Assembly: GCA_020635905.1 (NCBI GenBank)
Contig: JACJYV010000005.1
Coordinates: forward strand, 310,001-374,000
Length of the DNA: 64,000 nt
Source: Bacteroidia bacterium
GTDB lineage: Bacteria; Bacteroidota; Bacteroidia; J057; JADKCL01
Reading direction: 5' to 3'
The position numbers and the translations under genes are program-made. Positions 25,386-34,034 of this stretch are shown here, piece after piece. Position 1 is the first letter of the stretch. Each line of letters opens with the position of its first letter. Under the pieces are notes generated by a model. The model saw only the letters and a program-made list of their open reading frames with translations, was not told the origin of the DNA and did not search any database.

Positions 25386-25413
25386 TTTTTTATTCGATCA
25401 CCTGTTAGCTTTG
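25383..25413 (+). promoter_or_regulatory. Predicted Bacteroidota-type promoter of the marR gene
   Basis: TTG at 25383-25385, a 20-base spacer, and TAGCTTTG at 25406-25413 match the Bacteroidota consensus TTG-N19-21-TAnnTTTG. The -7 box ends three bases before the chosen start codon, so a transcript starting some 6 bases later would have almost no leader. The operator palindrome overlaps the -33 box, consistent with self-repression. Confidence 0.55.
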
Positions 25414-25416
25414 GGC

Positions 25417-25878
25417 ATGGATCAATTCCAACAAATTGCCGAATCCATGGTCGTGTACAAGCTGCGCTCTGCCTGGCATGAGATTGCACGTTTGTATAAT
25501 GAAATTTCCCAGGATCACGGCGCCACTTTGTCGATGGGCTTTATTCTCCTGACCCTCAACGAGGAGGAGGGCACGCCCGTAACCAAGATTGCGCCCCGCA
25601 TGGGCATGGAACCCAATTCCCTTTCGCGGGTGTTGAACTCGATGGAACAGGATGGCCTGGTTTTCCGCAAACGTGACTCAGAGGACAAACGCAAGGTTTT
25701 TATTTGCATGACCGAGCACGGGGTAAAGATGCGGGAAATTGCTATAAAAGCTGTTTTTCGCCTGAATAATGCCATTGTCAAAAGTCTGAGCGAACCCCAA
25801 CTGAAGGCCTTTTTCGAGGTGATGGATCAGATTCCCCTGGCGATCGAAAGTGTCAAAGAGCGAATGAAAGAGGAATAG
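25417..25878 (+). CDS. MarR-family regulator of the beta-oxidation genes
   Basis: This is a 153-residue winged-helix regulator. The ATG at 25417 is chosen because an in-frame upstream start would read through the operator palindrome. The DNA-binding part is seen in EEGTPVTKIAPRMGMEPNSL, SRVLNSMEQDGLVFRKR and the wing DSEDKRKVFICMTEHG, all typical of MarR. Its place between fadI-fadJ and the acyl-CoA dehydrogenase gene, together with three shared palindromes, suggests it senses an acyl-CoA or fatty acid and represses the pathway. In many bacteria such a role is played by TetR-type FadR, so a MarR regulator here is noteworthy. Confidence 0.85.
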   Translation: MDQFQQIAESMVVYKLRSAWHEIARLYNEISQDHGATLSMGFILLTLNEEEGTPVTKIAPRMGMEPNSLSRVLNSMEQDGLVFRKRDSEDKRKVFICMTEHGVKMREIAIKAVFRLNNAIVKSLSEPQLKAFFEVMDQIPLAIESVKERMKEE

Positions 25879-25959
25879 CTCGAAGAGCTGCAAGCTACCA
25901 GCCACAAGCGACAAGCTTGAAAAGCGCTCGCAACTTGAAGCTTGAAGCTTAGCCAAAGG

Positions 25960-27783
25960 CTAAACAAAAGGATACTCCCCTTTCCTGATCAAATAGGCCG
26001 CGATGCGGCGACGGGCATCCTTGGCATTGAAATTATAGCCTTTGGTGAGCCTTTTGAGGAACCAATGCAGCATTTTGGCATCATTGCCTTCGGCAAAACT
26101 CAGGATGGCATCTCTGCCCGATTTCTTCACTTTTTCGATGGCCTCGTAGAGGAATACCCGAAACATATCTTCCTGAATGGCAAACATCTCGGGGTCTTTG
26201 TCGGCTTTGGAACGGATTTTCTCCAGCCTCAGCAACCCTGATTCGGCCACATAGGCCTTGGCCAGCATATCTGCCAAACTGATGATGATTTCCTGCTGAT
26301 CAGCCAGAGCCAGCTTGAATTTCTGTCCTGCTTTGCCCGAAATGATGAGGAAAGCCCGCTTGAGGTTGTCCACCATTTTCTTCTCCAGGGGATAAGGGCC
26401 CGATCCTCCACCTCCCAAAAACTGCCCCATGACTGCGCCAGGCACAGATTTGGCACCTGCAGCCAGGTCAAATGCTTTGTCTTTCAAGGCCCTTTTGAAT
26501 AATTCTCCCACAGAAAGCATGCGGTTGATTTCGCTGGTGCCTTCGTAAATCCGCAAAATGCGGGCATCGCGGTAACCCATTTCCACCCCTGCTTCCTTGG
26601 AATAGCCCATCCCGCCATAGATCTGCAAAGCTTCGTCCACGCAGTAAGTCACGTCCTCAGAGGCATGCACCTTCATAATGGCGCACTCAATTGCGTACTC
26701 GCGCACGGCCTGCAGGATGGACTGATTTTCGTCCTTGCCTTCTGCCACCAGTTCGCCGTGCTTGCGGTCGATGTTGGCGCCGGTACGGTAAACAGCGGCT
26801 TCGTTGCAAAAGGCCATGGAAACCATGTTGGCCAATTTGTGCTGGATGGCTCCAAATTCGGCAATGGATTTATCGAATTGTCTGCGCTCAATGGCGTACT
26901 TCAGGGCCTGATTGGTGGCGATTTTCATGCCGCAAACAGAACCCGATGCCAGCTTGATGCGACCCGTGTTGAGGATATTGAGGGCCATTTTGAAGCCCCC
27001 TTCCCGCTCACCCAGCATATTTTCGATGGGCACCGGGCAATCGTTGAAGAAAACCTGCACCGTGGAAGATCCTTTGATGCCCAGTTTTTTCTCCTCCTCC
27101 CCAATCGTAATGCCTCCAAAAGCTTTCTGCACGATGAAAGCAGTCAGATTTTTGTCGTCTTCGACCTTGGCAAAAACGATGAAAATATTGGCGAATCCCC
27201 CGTTGGTGATCCACATTTTTTGACCGTTGAGGATGTAATGCTTGCCGTCAGGGGAAAGGCGGGCGCGGGTCTTGCCTGAGTTGGCGTCCGAGCCAGCATC
27301 AGGTTCTGTGAGGCAGTAACTGCATTTCCACTCACCTGAGGCCAGTTTGGGCAGATATTTTTCCTTTTGCTCCTTGGTGCCATAAAAACTGATGGGCAGA
27401 GAGCCAATGGAAGTCTGGGCTCCAATGGTGGTGGCAAAGGAAAATCCATAGGCAACCTTTTCCCCGAAAAGCAATCCCGTATTGAAATCAACCCCCAGTC
27501 CGCCGTACTCAGGAGCAATGTGCAGGGCGAGAAATCCCATTTCACCCGCTTTTTCGAGCAGTCCGGGCTGCATGGAAGGACCTTTGTCCGTTTCCATTTC
27601 ATGGATGACGGGGTGCACCTCGCGGGTCATGAATTCGACCACGGATTCACCGATCATTTTTTGTTCTTCGGTAAATTCCTCGGGAATAAAAACCTGGCTG
27701 GCTGGGGTATCTGCTACGATAAATCCTCCCCCAATGGGAGCTTTTGACTGGCTGGAAGCCGTATTTACAGTTGGATTGGACAT
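25960..27783 (-). CDS. Acyl-CoA dehydrogenase (very-long-chain type)
   Basis: This is a 607-residue flavoprotein with an N-terminal acyl-CoA dehydrogenase core and a C-terminal extension of about 180 residues, the layout of VLCAD/ACAD9-type enzymes. Motifs include CSYCLTEPDAGSDA and KMWITNGGFANIFIVFAK in the middle domain and the RILRIYEGTSEINRM segment, whose Glu in IYEGTSE is the catalytic base in many family members. It introduces the trans double bond at C2-C3 of long acyl-CoA, with electrons going to ETF. Two CAATGCATGCATTG palindromes lie just upstream. It faces the MarR gene convergently. Confidence 0.92.
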   Translation of the reverse strand: MSNPTVNTASSQSKAPIGGGFIVADTPASQVFIPEEFTEEQKMIGESVVEFMTREVHPVIHEMETDKGPSMQPGLLEKAGEMGFLALHIAPEYGGLGVDFNTGLLFGEKVAYGFSFATTIGAQTSIGSLPISFYGTKEQKEKYLPKLASGEWKCSYCLTEPDAGSDANSGKTRARLSPDGKHYILNGQKMWITNGGFANIFIVFAKVEDDKNLTAFIVQKAFGGITIGEEEKKLGIKGSSTVQVFFNDCPVPIENMLGEREGGFKMALNILNTGRIKLASGSVCGMKIATNQALKYAIERRQFDKSIAEFGAIQHKLANMVSMAFCNEAAVYRTGANIDRKHGELVAEGKDENQSILQAVREYAIECAIMKVHASEDVTYCVDEALQIYGGMGYSKEAGVEMGYRDARILRIYEGTSEINRMLSVGELFKRALKDKAFDLAAGAKSVPGAVMGQFLGGGGSGPYPLEKKMVDNLKRAFLIISGKAGQKFKLALADQQEIIISLADMLAKAYVAESGLLRLEKIRSKADKDPEMFAIQEDMFRVFLYEAIEKVKKSGRDAILSFAEGNDAKMLHWFLKRLTKGYNFNAKDARRRIAAYLIRKGEYPFV

Positions 27784-27798
27784 ATTCTAATTAATTTT

Positions 27799-27851
27799 CA
27801 ATGCATGCATTGCATTTTGCAAACTTAACGAAATTTTCAATGCATGCATTG
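27799..27851. promoter_or_regulatory. Twin palindromic operators upstream of acyl-CoA dehydrogenase
   Basis: Two perfect CAATGCATGCATTG palindromes, at 27799-27812 and 27838-27851, lie 39 bases apart centre to centre. On the minus strand a -7-like TAAGTTTG (27820-27827) sits between them, so bound repressor would flank the promoter. The sites are identical to that between fadI and marR. The proximal site ends 15 bases from the start codon. Confidence 0.78.
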
Positions 27852-28020
27852 TTTTGAGGGATTTTTATTCTTATGGCAAGCGGATAAAAGGGGAACCAGA
27901 GACAGGAGATTGAAATTTTCACCCTTAATTGGTCGTGAATAACTCCTGAAATCCAGAGACAACAGATAGGATGGGGACAACAATTTTTGTATTTTGAGGA
28001 TTGGCTGTTTTGAAATAGGA

Positions 28021-29292
28021 ATGAGAAAAATTGTCACCCTTCTTGCGCTTCAGGCTGTTTTTTGCTTCTGTCTGCACGGACAAAATCTGGTGCCAAATCC
28101 CTCTTTTGAGACCATCACCGGCTGTCCGCCGGGCAACAGCGGGCTGGGTCAGGGCTACGCCCCGCCCTGGGTAAAACCGCCGGGTTCGGGTACCACCCCC
28201 GACCTGTTTCATTCCTGCAGTTCCGCAGGAACTGCCTGCGGCAACTGCAATGTGCCCAATAATTTTGCGGGCATCAGCACTGCCTTTCACGGAGTAGCCT
28301 ATGCAGGCATCATCACCTATTATACCAGTTGCCCCAACTGCCGCGAGTACATCCAGGTGCAACTGACCTCGCCTTTGGTTTCGGGGAATGTGTATGAGGT
28401 TCGTTGCCGCACCAAACCCGGCTCACGTTGCACCTACGGGACCAACAGGATTGGCATGCATTTGAGTACCAATGCCATTTCCCAACCCGGAAATCAACCC
28501 ATTTTGCTGACGCCCACCTATGAGCATCCCGGTCAGGTGATCGACAAAACCAACTGGACTTTGGTCAAAACCAATTACGTGGCCAGCGGGGGCGAAAGCT
28601 ACCTGACCATAGGCAATTTCAATAATAATGCCTCCACCAGCGTTTTCAATTTCGGGGCCTCGGGAGGCTCCTGCCTGCTGGCCAGCGGAGGGGGTACCTA
28701 TTATTTTGATTCTGTTTTTGTGGGATTGACCACCATTTTACCAGCCAGTAATCTGGATTTTCAGGCGCAAAAAGAAGGGCTGGACGTACAACTCTCCTGG
28801 CAGGATTTTACCGAATTTCCCCCACAGGAATATGTGCTGGAATATGCTGCAACAGGCCATACATTTTCCGTTCTGGATAAATTTGAAGGGCAACTGCACC
28901 GCGAAGCCAGCTATGATTTTCTGCATCACAATCCCGGACCAGGCAGTCATTTTTACCGCCTTAAGATGCTGGATGAAGATGGTAAATCTCAATTTTCCGA
29001 GGTCAGAAGTGTGAATATTGAAAGCCTGGAAGCAAATACAGTCCAACTGGAAATTTTTCCCAATCCTGCGGCACATCAATTTACAGTGAGGCTTCAGGGG
29101 GGTGAAATCACTCCCCGGATTCAGTTGACCGACCTGACCGGACGGATTGTTTTTGCAGGGGAAATGGATGAAAATCAGGGGCAGGTGTGGGAAAAAACGG
29201 TTAATTGTCAGACCCTTCCCAACGGGATTTACCTGATCAGGGCCATGTCTGCGGGAAAAGTGTGGGCAGGGAAGATTTGGGTAAACAATTAA
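28021..29292 (+). CDS. Secreted protein with type IX secretion C-terminal sorting domain
   Basis: This is a 423-residue protein. The ATG at 28021 gives a signal peptide MRKIVTLLALQAVFCFCLHG. The mature N-terminal part is Cys- and Gly-rich (NPSFETITGCPPGNSG, CSSAGTACGNCNVPNNF) and resembles secreted carbohydrate-binding or adhesin modules. Residues 340-423 form a T9SS type A sorting domain: LEIFPNPAAHQFTV, QLTDLTGRIVF and LPNGIYLIRAMSAGKVWAGKIWV. This tail directs export across the outer membrane and surface attachment. The ligand or enzyme activity is not recognisable. The gene stands alone. Confidence 0.85.
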   Translation: MRKIVTLLALQAVFCFCLHGQNLVPNPSFETITGCPPGNSGLGQGYAPPWVKPPGSGTTPDLFHSCSSAGTACGNCNVPNNFAGISTAFHGVAYAGIITYYTSCPNCREYIQVQLTSPLVSGNVYEVRCRTKPGSRCTYGTNRIGMHLSTNAISQPGNQPILLTPTYEHPGQVIDKTNWTLVKTNYVASGGESYLTIGNFNNNASTSVFNFGASGGSCLLASGGGTYYFDSVFVGLTTILPASNLDFQAQKEGLDVQLSWQDFTEFPPQEYVLEYAATGHTFSVLDKFEGQLHREASYDFLHHNPGPGSHFYRLKMLDEDGKSQFSEVRSVNIESLEANTVQLEIFPNPAAHQFTVRLQGGEITPRIQLTDLTGRIVFAGEMDENQGQVWEKTVNCQTLPNGIYLIRAMSAGKVWAGKIWVNN

Positions 29293-29369
29293 CTTTTACG
29301 GATTTTTAGTGGAAATCTCCCTGACTTAATGTATATTGAGACTCTACCATAATACTGTTTTTGAAATAT

Positions 29370-29561
29370 ATGAAAAAAGCCAAAAGCGCTCACCAGTATC
29401 GTTCCAACCGCCTTGGAAGCTCTATTATGAATGATTCCACTGCCATTCAGATGCAACAGGAAGGCAAAGTTTACCGCCAGTCCATGATCAGGTACGAAGA
29501 GGAAAAGTTGAGCAATTTTTTAGTAAAAGAAGGAGATACAGACGAAAATTCAGAGCTTTAA
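29370..29561 (+). CDS. Small hypothetical protein
   Basis: This is a 63-residue basic-to-acidic protein starting at ATG 29370. It has MKKAKSAHQYRSNRLGSSIM at the N-terminus and an acidic tail EGDTDENSEL. No family is recognised. It lies 77 bases downstream of the T9SS protein gene and could be cotranscribed. Its length and composition make it plausible but unproven. Confidence 0.35.
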   Translation: MKKAKSAHQYRSNRLGSSIMNDSTAIQMQQEGKVYRQSMIRYEEEKLSNFLVKEGDTDENSEL

Positions 29562-29671
29562 GCCAGGCAACAGACCCGCCCAACTGAAATTTCCAGCCAC
29601 CTGAACGGTTAAAATTCTCCAGATTAACCACTATTTACTTTCACGGGAAATAATGCCCCGGCAAATGGCTA

Positions 29672-29700
29672 TTGCGTAAAATCTTCTATTTTTACCTTTG
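29672..29700 (+). promoter_or_regulatory. Predicted promoter of recG with a -7 box touching the start codon
   Basis: TTG at 29672-29674, an 18-base spacer and TACCTTTG at 29693-29700 fit the Bacteroidota promoter. The box ends right before the ATG of recG at 29701, leaving no room for a leader. Either the message is leaderless, or translation starts at the next ATG (29734). Confidence 0.4.
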
Positions 29701-31854
29701 ATGAGCAAGTTCAATTTCTGGAATACAGAGATCATGTACCTCAAAAAGGTGGGGCCTAAAAGGGCTGATCTTCTGTTGAAAGAAGCCAAAATCCGCACCT
29801 TCGGCGATCTGCTGCATTATTTTCCCCGCAAATACATCGACCGCAGCCGCATTTACCGTGTGCGCGAACTGACCGGCGATCTGCCTTATGCCACCCTGGT
29901 GGGCAAGGTGGGGAATCTAAAACTGGTGAAAGGAAAATTTGGACCAGCCCGCCTTACCGCCGATTTCACGGACGGCACGGGCATCCTGGAACTGATCTGG
30001 TTCAAAGGCGCTGACTGGGTGCGGGAAAATCTGAAGGAAGGGCAGGAAATTTCCATTTTTGGTTCCCCCAAATTCTTTGGGCACCGGGTGCAAATGGCTC
30101 ATCCTGAGATCGATGCCAAAGACGAGAAAGATTCGGTCAATAACCTCAAGATTGTGCCTTTCTACCCGGGCACGGAAAAGCTCAATAAGGCGGGCCTCGA
30201 CTCCCGCGGGATCCGAACTTTGCTGGCTGCCCTGCTGGAACAAGGCCAAAGCGATCTTTTTGACAACCTCTCTCCCACCCTGATCCGCGAAAATCAACTG
30301 ATGTCGCGGGCCGAAGCATTGGTCAATATCCATTTTCCCAAAGATTTTCTAACCCTGGAACAGGCCACCCGCCGCCTGAAATTCGAAGAATTCTTCTTCT
30401 TTCAGCTCATGCTGGCCGAGCGCAAAGCGGTAACCCAGCCTGCCCGCAAATCATTCCCATTCGAAACCGTAGGGCATTATTTCAATACTTTTTACACGGA
30501 ACATCTCCCGTTCGAACTCACCAACGCCCAGAAAAGGGTCTTGAAGGAAGTCCGGCGTGACCTGGGACGGCCCTTCCAGATGAATCGTCTGGTGCAGGGC
30601 GATGTGGGCTGCGGCAAGACCATGGTGGCCTTTATGACCTGCCTCATCGCCCGCGACAACGGCTACCAATCTGCCATCATGGCGCCCACGGAAATCCTGG
30701 CTGAACAGCATTTCTCCAGCTTTAAGAAATACGCAGGCCCTTTGGGACTGAGGGTTGCGTATCTGGTAGGCGGCCAGAAAAAATCTGAGCGCAAGCAATA
30801 CCTGGACGGACTGAAAAACGGCACCTTTGACATTGCCGTGGGTACCCACGCCCTCATCGTAGATTCGGTCGAATTTAAAAATCTGGGGCTTTCCATTGTG
30901 GATGAGCAGCACAAATTTGGAGTGATGCAACGGCAGGCCCTGTGGGACAAGGGCAAAATGGGCCCTGTGACCCTGGACGACGGTACAGAAATCATGGTGA
31001 GGCATTATCCCCACAACATGGTCATGACTGCGACTCCCATCCCCAGGACCCTGGGTATGACGGTTTACGGGGACCTGGATGTATCTGTGATCGACGAATT
31101 GCCGCCCGGGCGTTCGCCCATTCTGACTGCAGTGCGGGCCGAGCCCCAGCGTCTGGAAGTCTTTGGTTTCATCCGCAAGGAGATAGAGAAGGGCCGCCAG
31201 GTCTATGTGGTGTATCCCCTGATCGAGGAGTCTGACAAGCTGGATTATCTGGCTGCCACAGAGGGATTTGAATCGCTGTGCCGTACCTTTCCGCGGCCGC
31301 AATACCAGGTTGGGATGGTCCACGGGCGCATGCCGCCCGAGGAAAAGGAGGCCGAAATGGCCCGCTTCAAAAAGGGGGAAATTCACATCCTGGTCTCAAC
31401 CACCGTGATCGAAGTGGGGGTGGATGTACCCAACGCCAGCATCATGGTGATCGAAAATGCAGAGAAATTTGGCCTCTCCCAGCTGCACCAGCTGCGGGGC
31501 CGGGTTGGACGGGGCGCGCACCAGGCCTACTGCATCCTCATGGTGGGAAATAAGCAATCAGAAGATGCCCGGGTGCGCCTGGGAGCCATGGTCAAGACCC
31601 AGGACGGCTTTAAGATTGCAGAAATTGACCTCAAATTGAGGGGACCGGGCGACTTTCTGGGAACCCGCCAGAGCGGGTTACCTGAATTCAGGCTGGCCAA
31701 TATCGTAGAGGATGGCGGGGTGCTGAACCAGGCGCGGGCCGCGGCTTTCAAATTCAGGGAGGAGGGCAATATGGACGATCCCGAAAATCAGCTGATGAAA
31801 GCCTACTTTCAGCATTACCTGGCCGAGCAGGGTGGCACGGGCGGGGTGGCTTAG
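29701..31854 (+). CDS. recG: ATP-dependent DNA helicase RecG
   Basis: This 717-residue protein has the full RecG architecture. The N-terminal wedge domain begins with YLKKVGPKRADLLLKEAKI, typical of the family. The helicase core has motif I GDVGCGKTMVAF, motif II DEQH in SIVDEQHKFGVMQR, TATPIPRTLGMT, and the C-terminal RGRVGRGAHQAYC. RecG reverses stalled replication forks and branch-migrates Holliday junctions. I start at the first ATG because the segment before YLKKVGPKR aligns with the family's usual beginning. The predicted promoter abuts this start, which makes it unusual. Confidence 0.95.
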   Translation: MSKFNFWNTEIMYLKKVGPKRADLLLKEAKIRTFGDLLHYFPRKYIDRSRIYRVRELTGDLPYATLVGKVGNLKLVKGKFGPARLTADFTDGTGILELIWFKGADWVRENLKEGQEISIFGSPKFFGHRVQMAHPEIDAKDEKDSVNNLKIVPFYPGTEKLNKAGLDSRGIRTLLAALLEQGQSDLFDNLSPTLIRENQLMSRAEALVNIHFPKDFLTLEQATRRLKFEEFFFFQLMLAERKAVTQPARKSFPFETVGHYFNTFYTEHLPFELTNAQKRVLKEVRRDLGRPFQMNRLVQGDVGCGKTMVAFMTCLIARDNGYQSAIMAPTEILAEQHFSSFKKYAGPLGLRVAYLVGGQKKSERKQYLDGLKNGTFDIAVGTHALIVDSVEFKNLGLSIVDEQHKFGVMQRQALWDKGKMGPVTLDDGTEIMVRHYPHNMVMTATPIPRTLGMTVYGDLDVSVIDELPPGRSPILTAVRAEPQRLEVFGFIRKEIEKGRQVYVVYPLIEESDKLDYLAATEGFESLCRTFPRPQYQVGMVHGRMPPEEKEAEMARFKKGEIHILVSTTVIEVGVDVPNASIMVIENAEKFGLSQLHQLRGRVGRGAHQAYCILMVGNKQSEDARVRLGAMVKTQDGFKIAEIDLKLRGPGDFLGTRQSGLPEFRLANIVEDGGVLNQARAAAFKFREEGNMDDPENQLMKAYFQHYLAEQGGTGGVA

Positions 31855-31981
31855 GGCAATTCGCAAGGGGCAATTATCAATGAACAATTTTGGCGATTAG
31901 TGGTCAGCAATCAGCTGTCAGCACCCTGGAACGAATATTTCCCCAATTCGGACAGCCAGGGCATGCCTTGGCTTAGAACCA

Positions 31982-32380
31982 TTACTCCACCCGCTTCAAA
32001 TACATGGTAAAAGGCTTGCCGTCTTCGCCTACTCCACTGAATATCAGGCTACTTTCATTCAATTCTGAAATCACCATGTCGCCGTCGGCGCCACGATTGG
32101 GGTCTTTGATGAGGTTGCCTTCCTTCACGAAAATGCTTTCATTGGTCATGCCTTTGTCAATGATGAGGACCTTTCCGTCTTTGCGAAACTCAAAATAGTA
32201 CTCGTCCAGATGATATTTCTCGGCAGGATTGTCGGTAAATTTGAATTCACCCGAGTGCATTTCCACCACTTTCCACTTGCCGTAAAGCAACTCTTTGGGC
32301 TTGCAGGAGGACAAATTCAGGAGGCCAAAAGCAAGCAAGGTTATCAAAAGGGAATAATAAACTGGACGGATGTAATTCAT
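31982..32380 (-). CDS. Small lipoprotein, lipocalin-like
   Basis: This is a 132-residue lipoprotein. The signal ends in LLNLSSC, with the lipidated Cys at 26. The mature part is a beta-rich domain starting LLYGKWKVVEMHSGEF and containing YYFEFRKDGKVLIID, which resembles lipocalin-like (DUF4488 or similar) Bacteroidota proteins. No ligand can be named. It faces the DUF1573 cluster divergently, with 50 bases between the start codons. Confidence 0.65.
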   Translation of the reverse strand: MNYIRPVYYSLLITLLAFGLLNLSSCKPKELLYGKWKVVEMHSGEFKFTDNPAEKYHLDEYYFEFRKDGKVLIIDKGMTNESIFVKEGNLIKDPNRGADGDMVISELNESSLIFSGVGEDGKPFTMYLKRVE

Positions 32381-32430
32381 GGGGTAAAAATACAGTTTAC
32401 ATTCCAGAAATGAGCCGTATTTTTGAAACT

Positions 32431-33210
32431 ATGCGATCATTCAAGCTGATTCTCCTCTTTCTGATCCCACTTTTTGCCTGGGCCGGGCCTCACCTGACTG
32501 CCGATCCCGAAGTTTGTGAAATGGGAACCCTCTACGAGGGCATGATCGTGCACCCGATCTGGGTGCTGCACAACGATGGCGACCAGACCCTGCACCTCAA
32601 GCAGATCAAATCCAGTTGTGGATGCCTTTCCCTGGACTTTGAGCTCAAAGACCTGGAGCCAGGCGAAAGCATGAACATTCAGGGTACCTGGGAAACCATG
32701 GGCAAACTGCGCTGGGACCCCAACCGCAATCCTACTGAGATCGAAAACACGCTATTTGTCCTTTCTGACGGACCTCGTCCCAAGATTATTCTCAAGGCCC
32801 ATGCTATGCTGCTGGCTCACCCGGGGGCGCTTTTTGCCCAGTTCACCATGCGGGATGTGGGAGAATTGCAGCCCATGCAGGAGGCTGTGGTGGCAGTGAG
32901 CCTGCTCAATCCCAACGAATATCCCGTGGAGATCAGTTCCATCGTGCCTTCTGAATTTGAGGGGATGAATCCGCTGGGGATCGGGCTGAAGGTGGAAAGC
33001 CATCCTGCCCATCTGAATCCCGGGGAAACGGGCAAGGTGCTCGTGTCCTTCAGCTGGGATGGAGTGAAGGAGGGGGAGGAAATGGACAAACTCCGCACCC
33101 GCGGCACCCAGTTTCACCGTTATTTCAAAGTGCTGACTATGGTTCCTGAAAAAACGGATGTATCTTGTGAGTCATTTCTGGGAATTTCCTGGAAACTGAA
33201 ACCTGATTAA
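32431..33210 (+). CDS. DUF1573 protein, first of four
   Basis: This is an exported protein of 259 residues. I chose the ATG at 32431, which gives a signal peptide MRSFKLILLFLIPLFAWA; an ATG seven codons upstream is possible. The N-terminal part is a DUF1573 immunoglobulin-like domain with LHNDGDQTLHLKQIKSSCGC, the SCGC motif being conserved in the family. The second half has another beta-sandwich with NPNEYPVEISSIVPSEF. Family members are exported proteins of Bacteroidota with unknown function. It is the first of four related genes on one strand with tiny gaps (5 bases to the next). Confidence 0.75.
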   Translation: MRSFKLILLFLIPLFAWAGPHLTADPEVCEMGTLYEGMIVHPIWVLHNDGDQTLHLKQIKSSCGCLSLDFELKDLEPGESMNIQGTWETMGKLRWDPNRNPTEIENTLFVLSDGPRPKIILKAHAMLLAHPGALFAQFTMRDVGELQPMQEAVVAVSLLNPNEYPVEISSIVPSEFEGMNPLGIGLKVESHPAHLNPGETGKVLVSFSWDGVKEGEEMDKLRTRGTQFHRYFKVLTMVPEKTDVSCESFLGISWKLKPD

Positions 33211-33215
33211 CCTCC

Positions 33216-33983
33216 ATGGTTGCACTTCGCAAAATTGTACTTGCCTGCCTGCTTGTTTTTCTCTCCTCTTTCTGTTTTGCCCAATCTGCACTGAGTTTTC
33301 ATCCTGACCGCTTCCTGGATTTGGGAAGAATACCGGGCATTGATCATCTAAAATTCCAGTGGACAGTAGAAAATGTAACAGAAGATACGGTCATTCTTGA
33401 CCGGGTGGCAACCACCAGCGGAGCGGTGACTGGTTGGATTGAGAATAAGGTGATTCCACCCGGGGGGCAAACGATCCTTCACGGGGCACTGGGGGCCAAA
33501 GGCAGATCAGGACGGTTTAGAAAGGACATTATACTTTTCCTCACCCAACCCAGCGAAACCCTGCGTGTCACCTTTCAGGTGGATTTGCTGCACCCAGGTG
33601 GGGAACTGGAGGGACTGTTTAAGACGATTGACCTGGGCGACATTTCGCCTCCCCAAACGATAAAGCTGGCTTTCAAACTGCCTGAAGAGTATGGCGACCA
33701 AAATTATTTTCTTCACTCGCTGACTTATCATACCAGAGAGGGGGAGCAGGTTCCCGAGTTGATCCCGTGGATCACGGTGGCCGACCGCGAACTGCGGCCG
33801 GGGGAGGAAACAGAGTTTGAGATTTTCTTCCGCACCCCCGATCTCACCCGTCCGGACTGGCCCAAGGGATTGAATGGAGCCATTTTTGTGCTAAAAACCA
33901 GCCCAATGTATCTCGATACGCCTCCCCAAACCAACACGGGCCAATGGCTAAAACTTACCTGGAATATTGTGGAGGATGACTGA
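33216..33983 (+). CDS. DUF1573-like protein lacking the conserved CGC motif, second of four
   Basis: This is a 255-residue protein with a signal peptide ending in FCFAQ. The domain layout follows the others: FQWTVENVTEDTVILDRVATTS, then IPPGGQTILHGALGAKG. At the place of the usual SCGC the sequence reads TTSGAVTG, so both cysteines are gone. The rest of the core is preserved, including the shared VIPPGG segment and the second beta-domain with DLGDISPPQTIKLAFKLPEE. It may be a neofunctionalised paralogue. It follows the first gene by 5 bases, an operon arrangement. Confidence 0.72.
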   Translation: MVALRKIVLACLLVFLSSFCFAQSALSFHPDRFLDLGRIPGIDHLKFQWTVENVTEDTVILDRVATTSGAVTGWIENKVIPPGGQTILHGALGAKGRSGRFRKDIILFLTQPSETLRVTFQVDLLHPGGELEGLFKTIDLGDISPPQTIKLAFKLPEEYGDQNYFLHSLTYHTREGEQVPELIPWITVADRELRPGEETEFEIFFRTPDLTRPDWPKGLNGAIFVLKTSPMYLDTPPQTNTGQWLKLTWNIVEDD

Positions 33984-34034
33984 GCCGGGCAAGATTCTCC
34001 TTCCAATCCCGTTGATTAATTCCAACCTTAGTAT

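Noticed and set aside
30451..31386. Long minus-strand frame opposite recG
   Set aside because: RecG is certain on the plus strand; this frame has no start context or domain.
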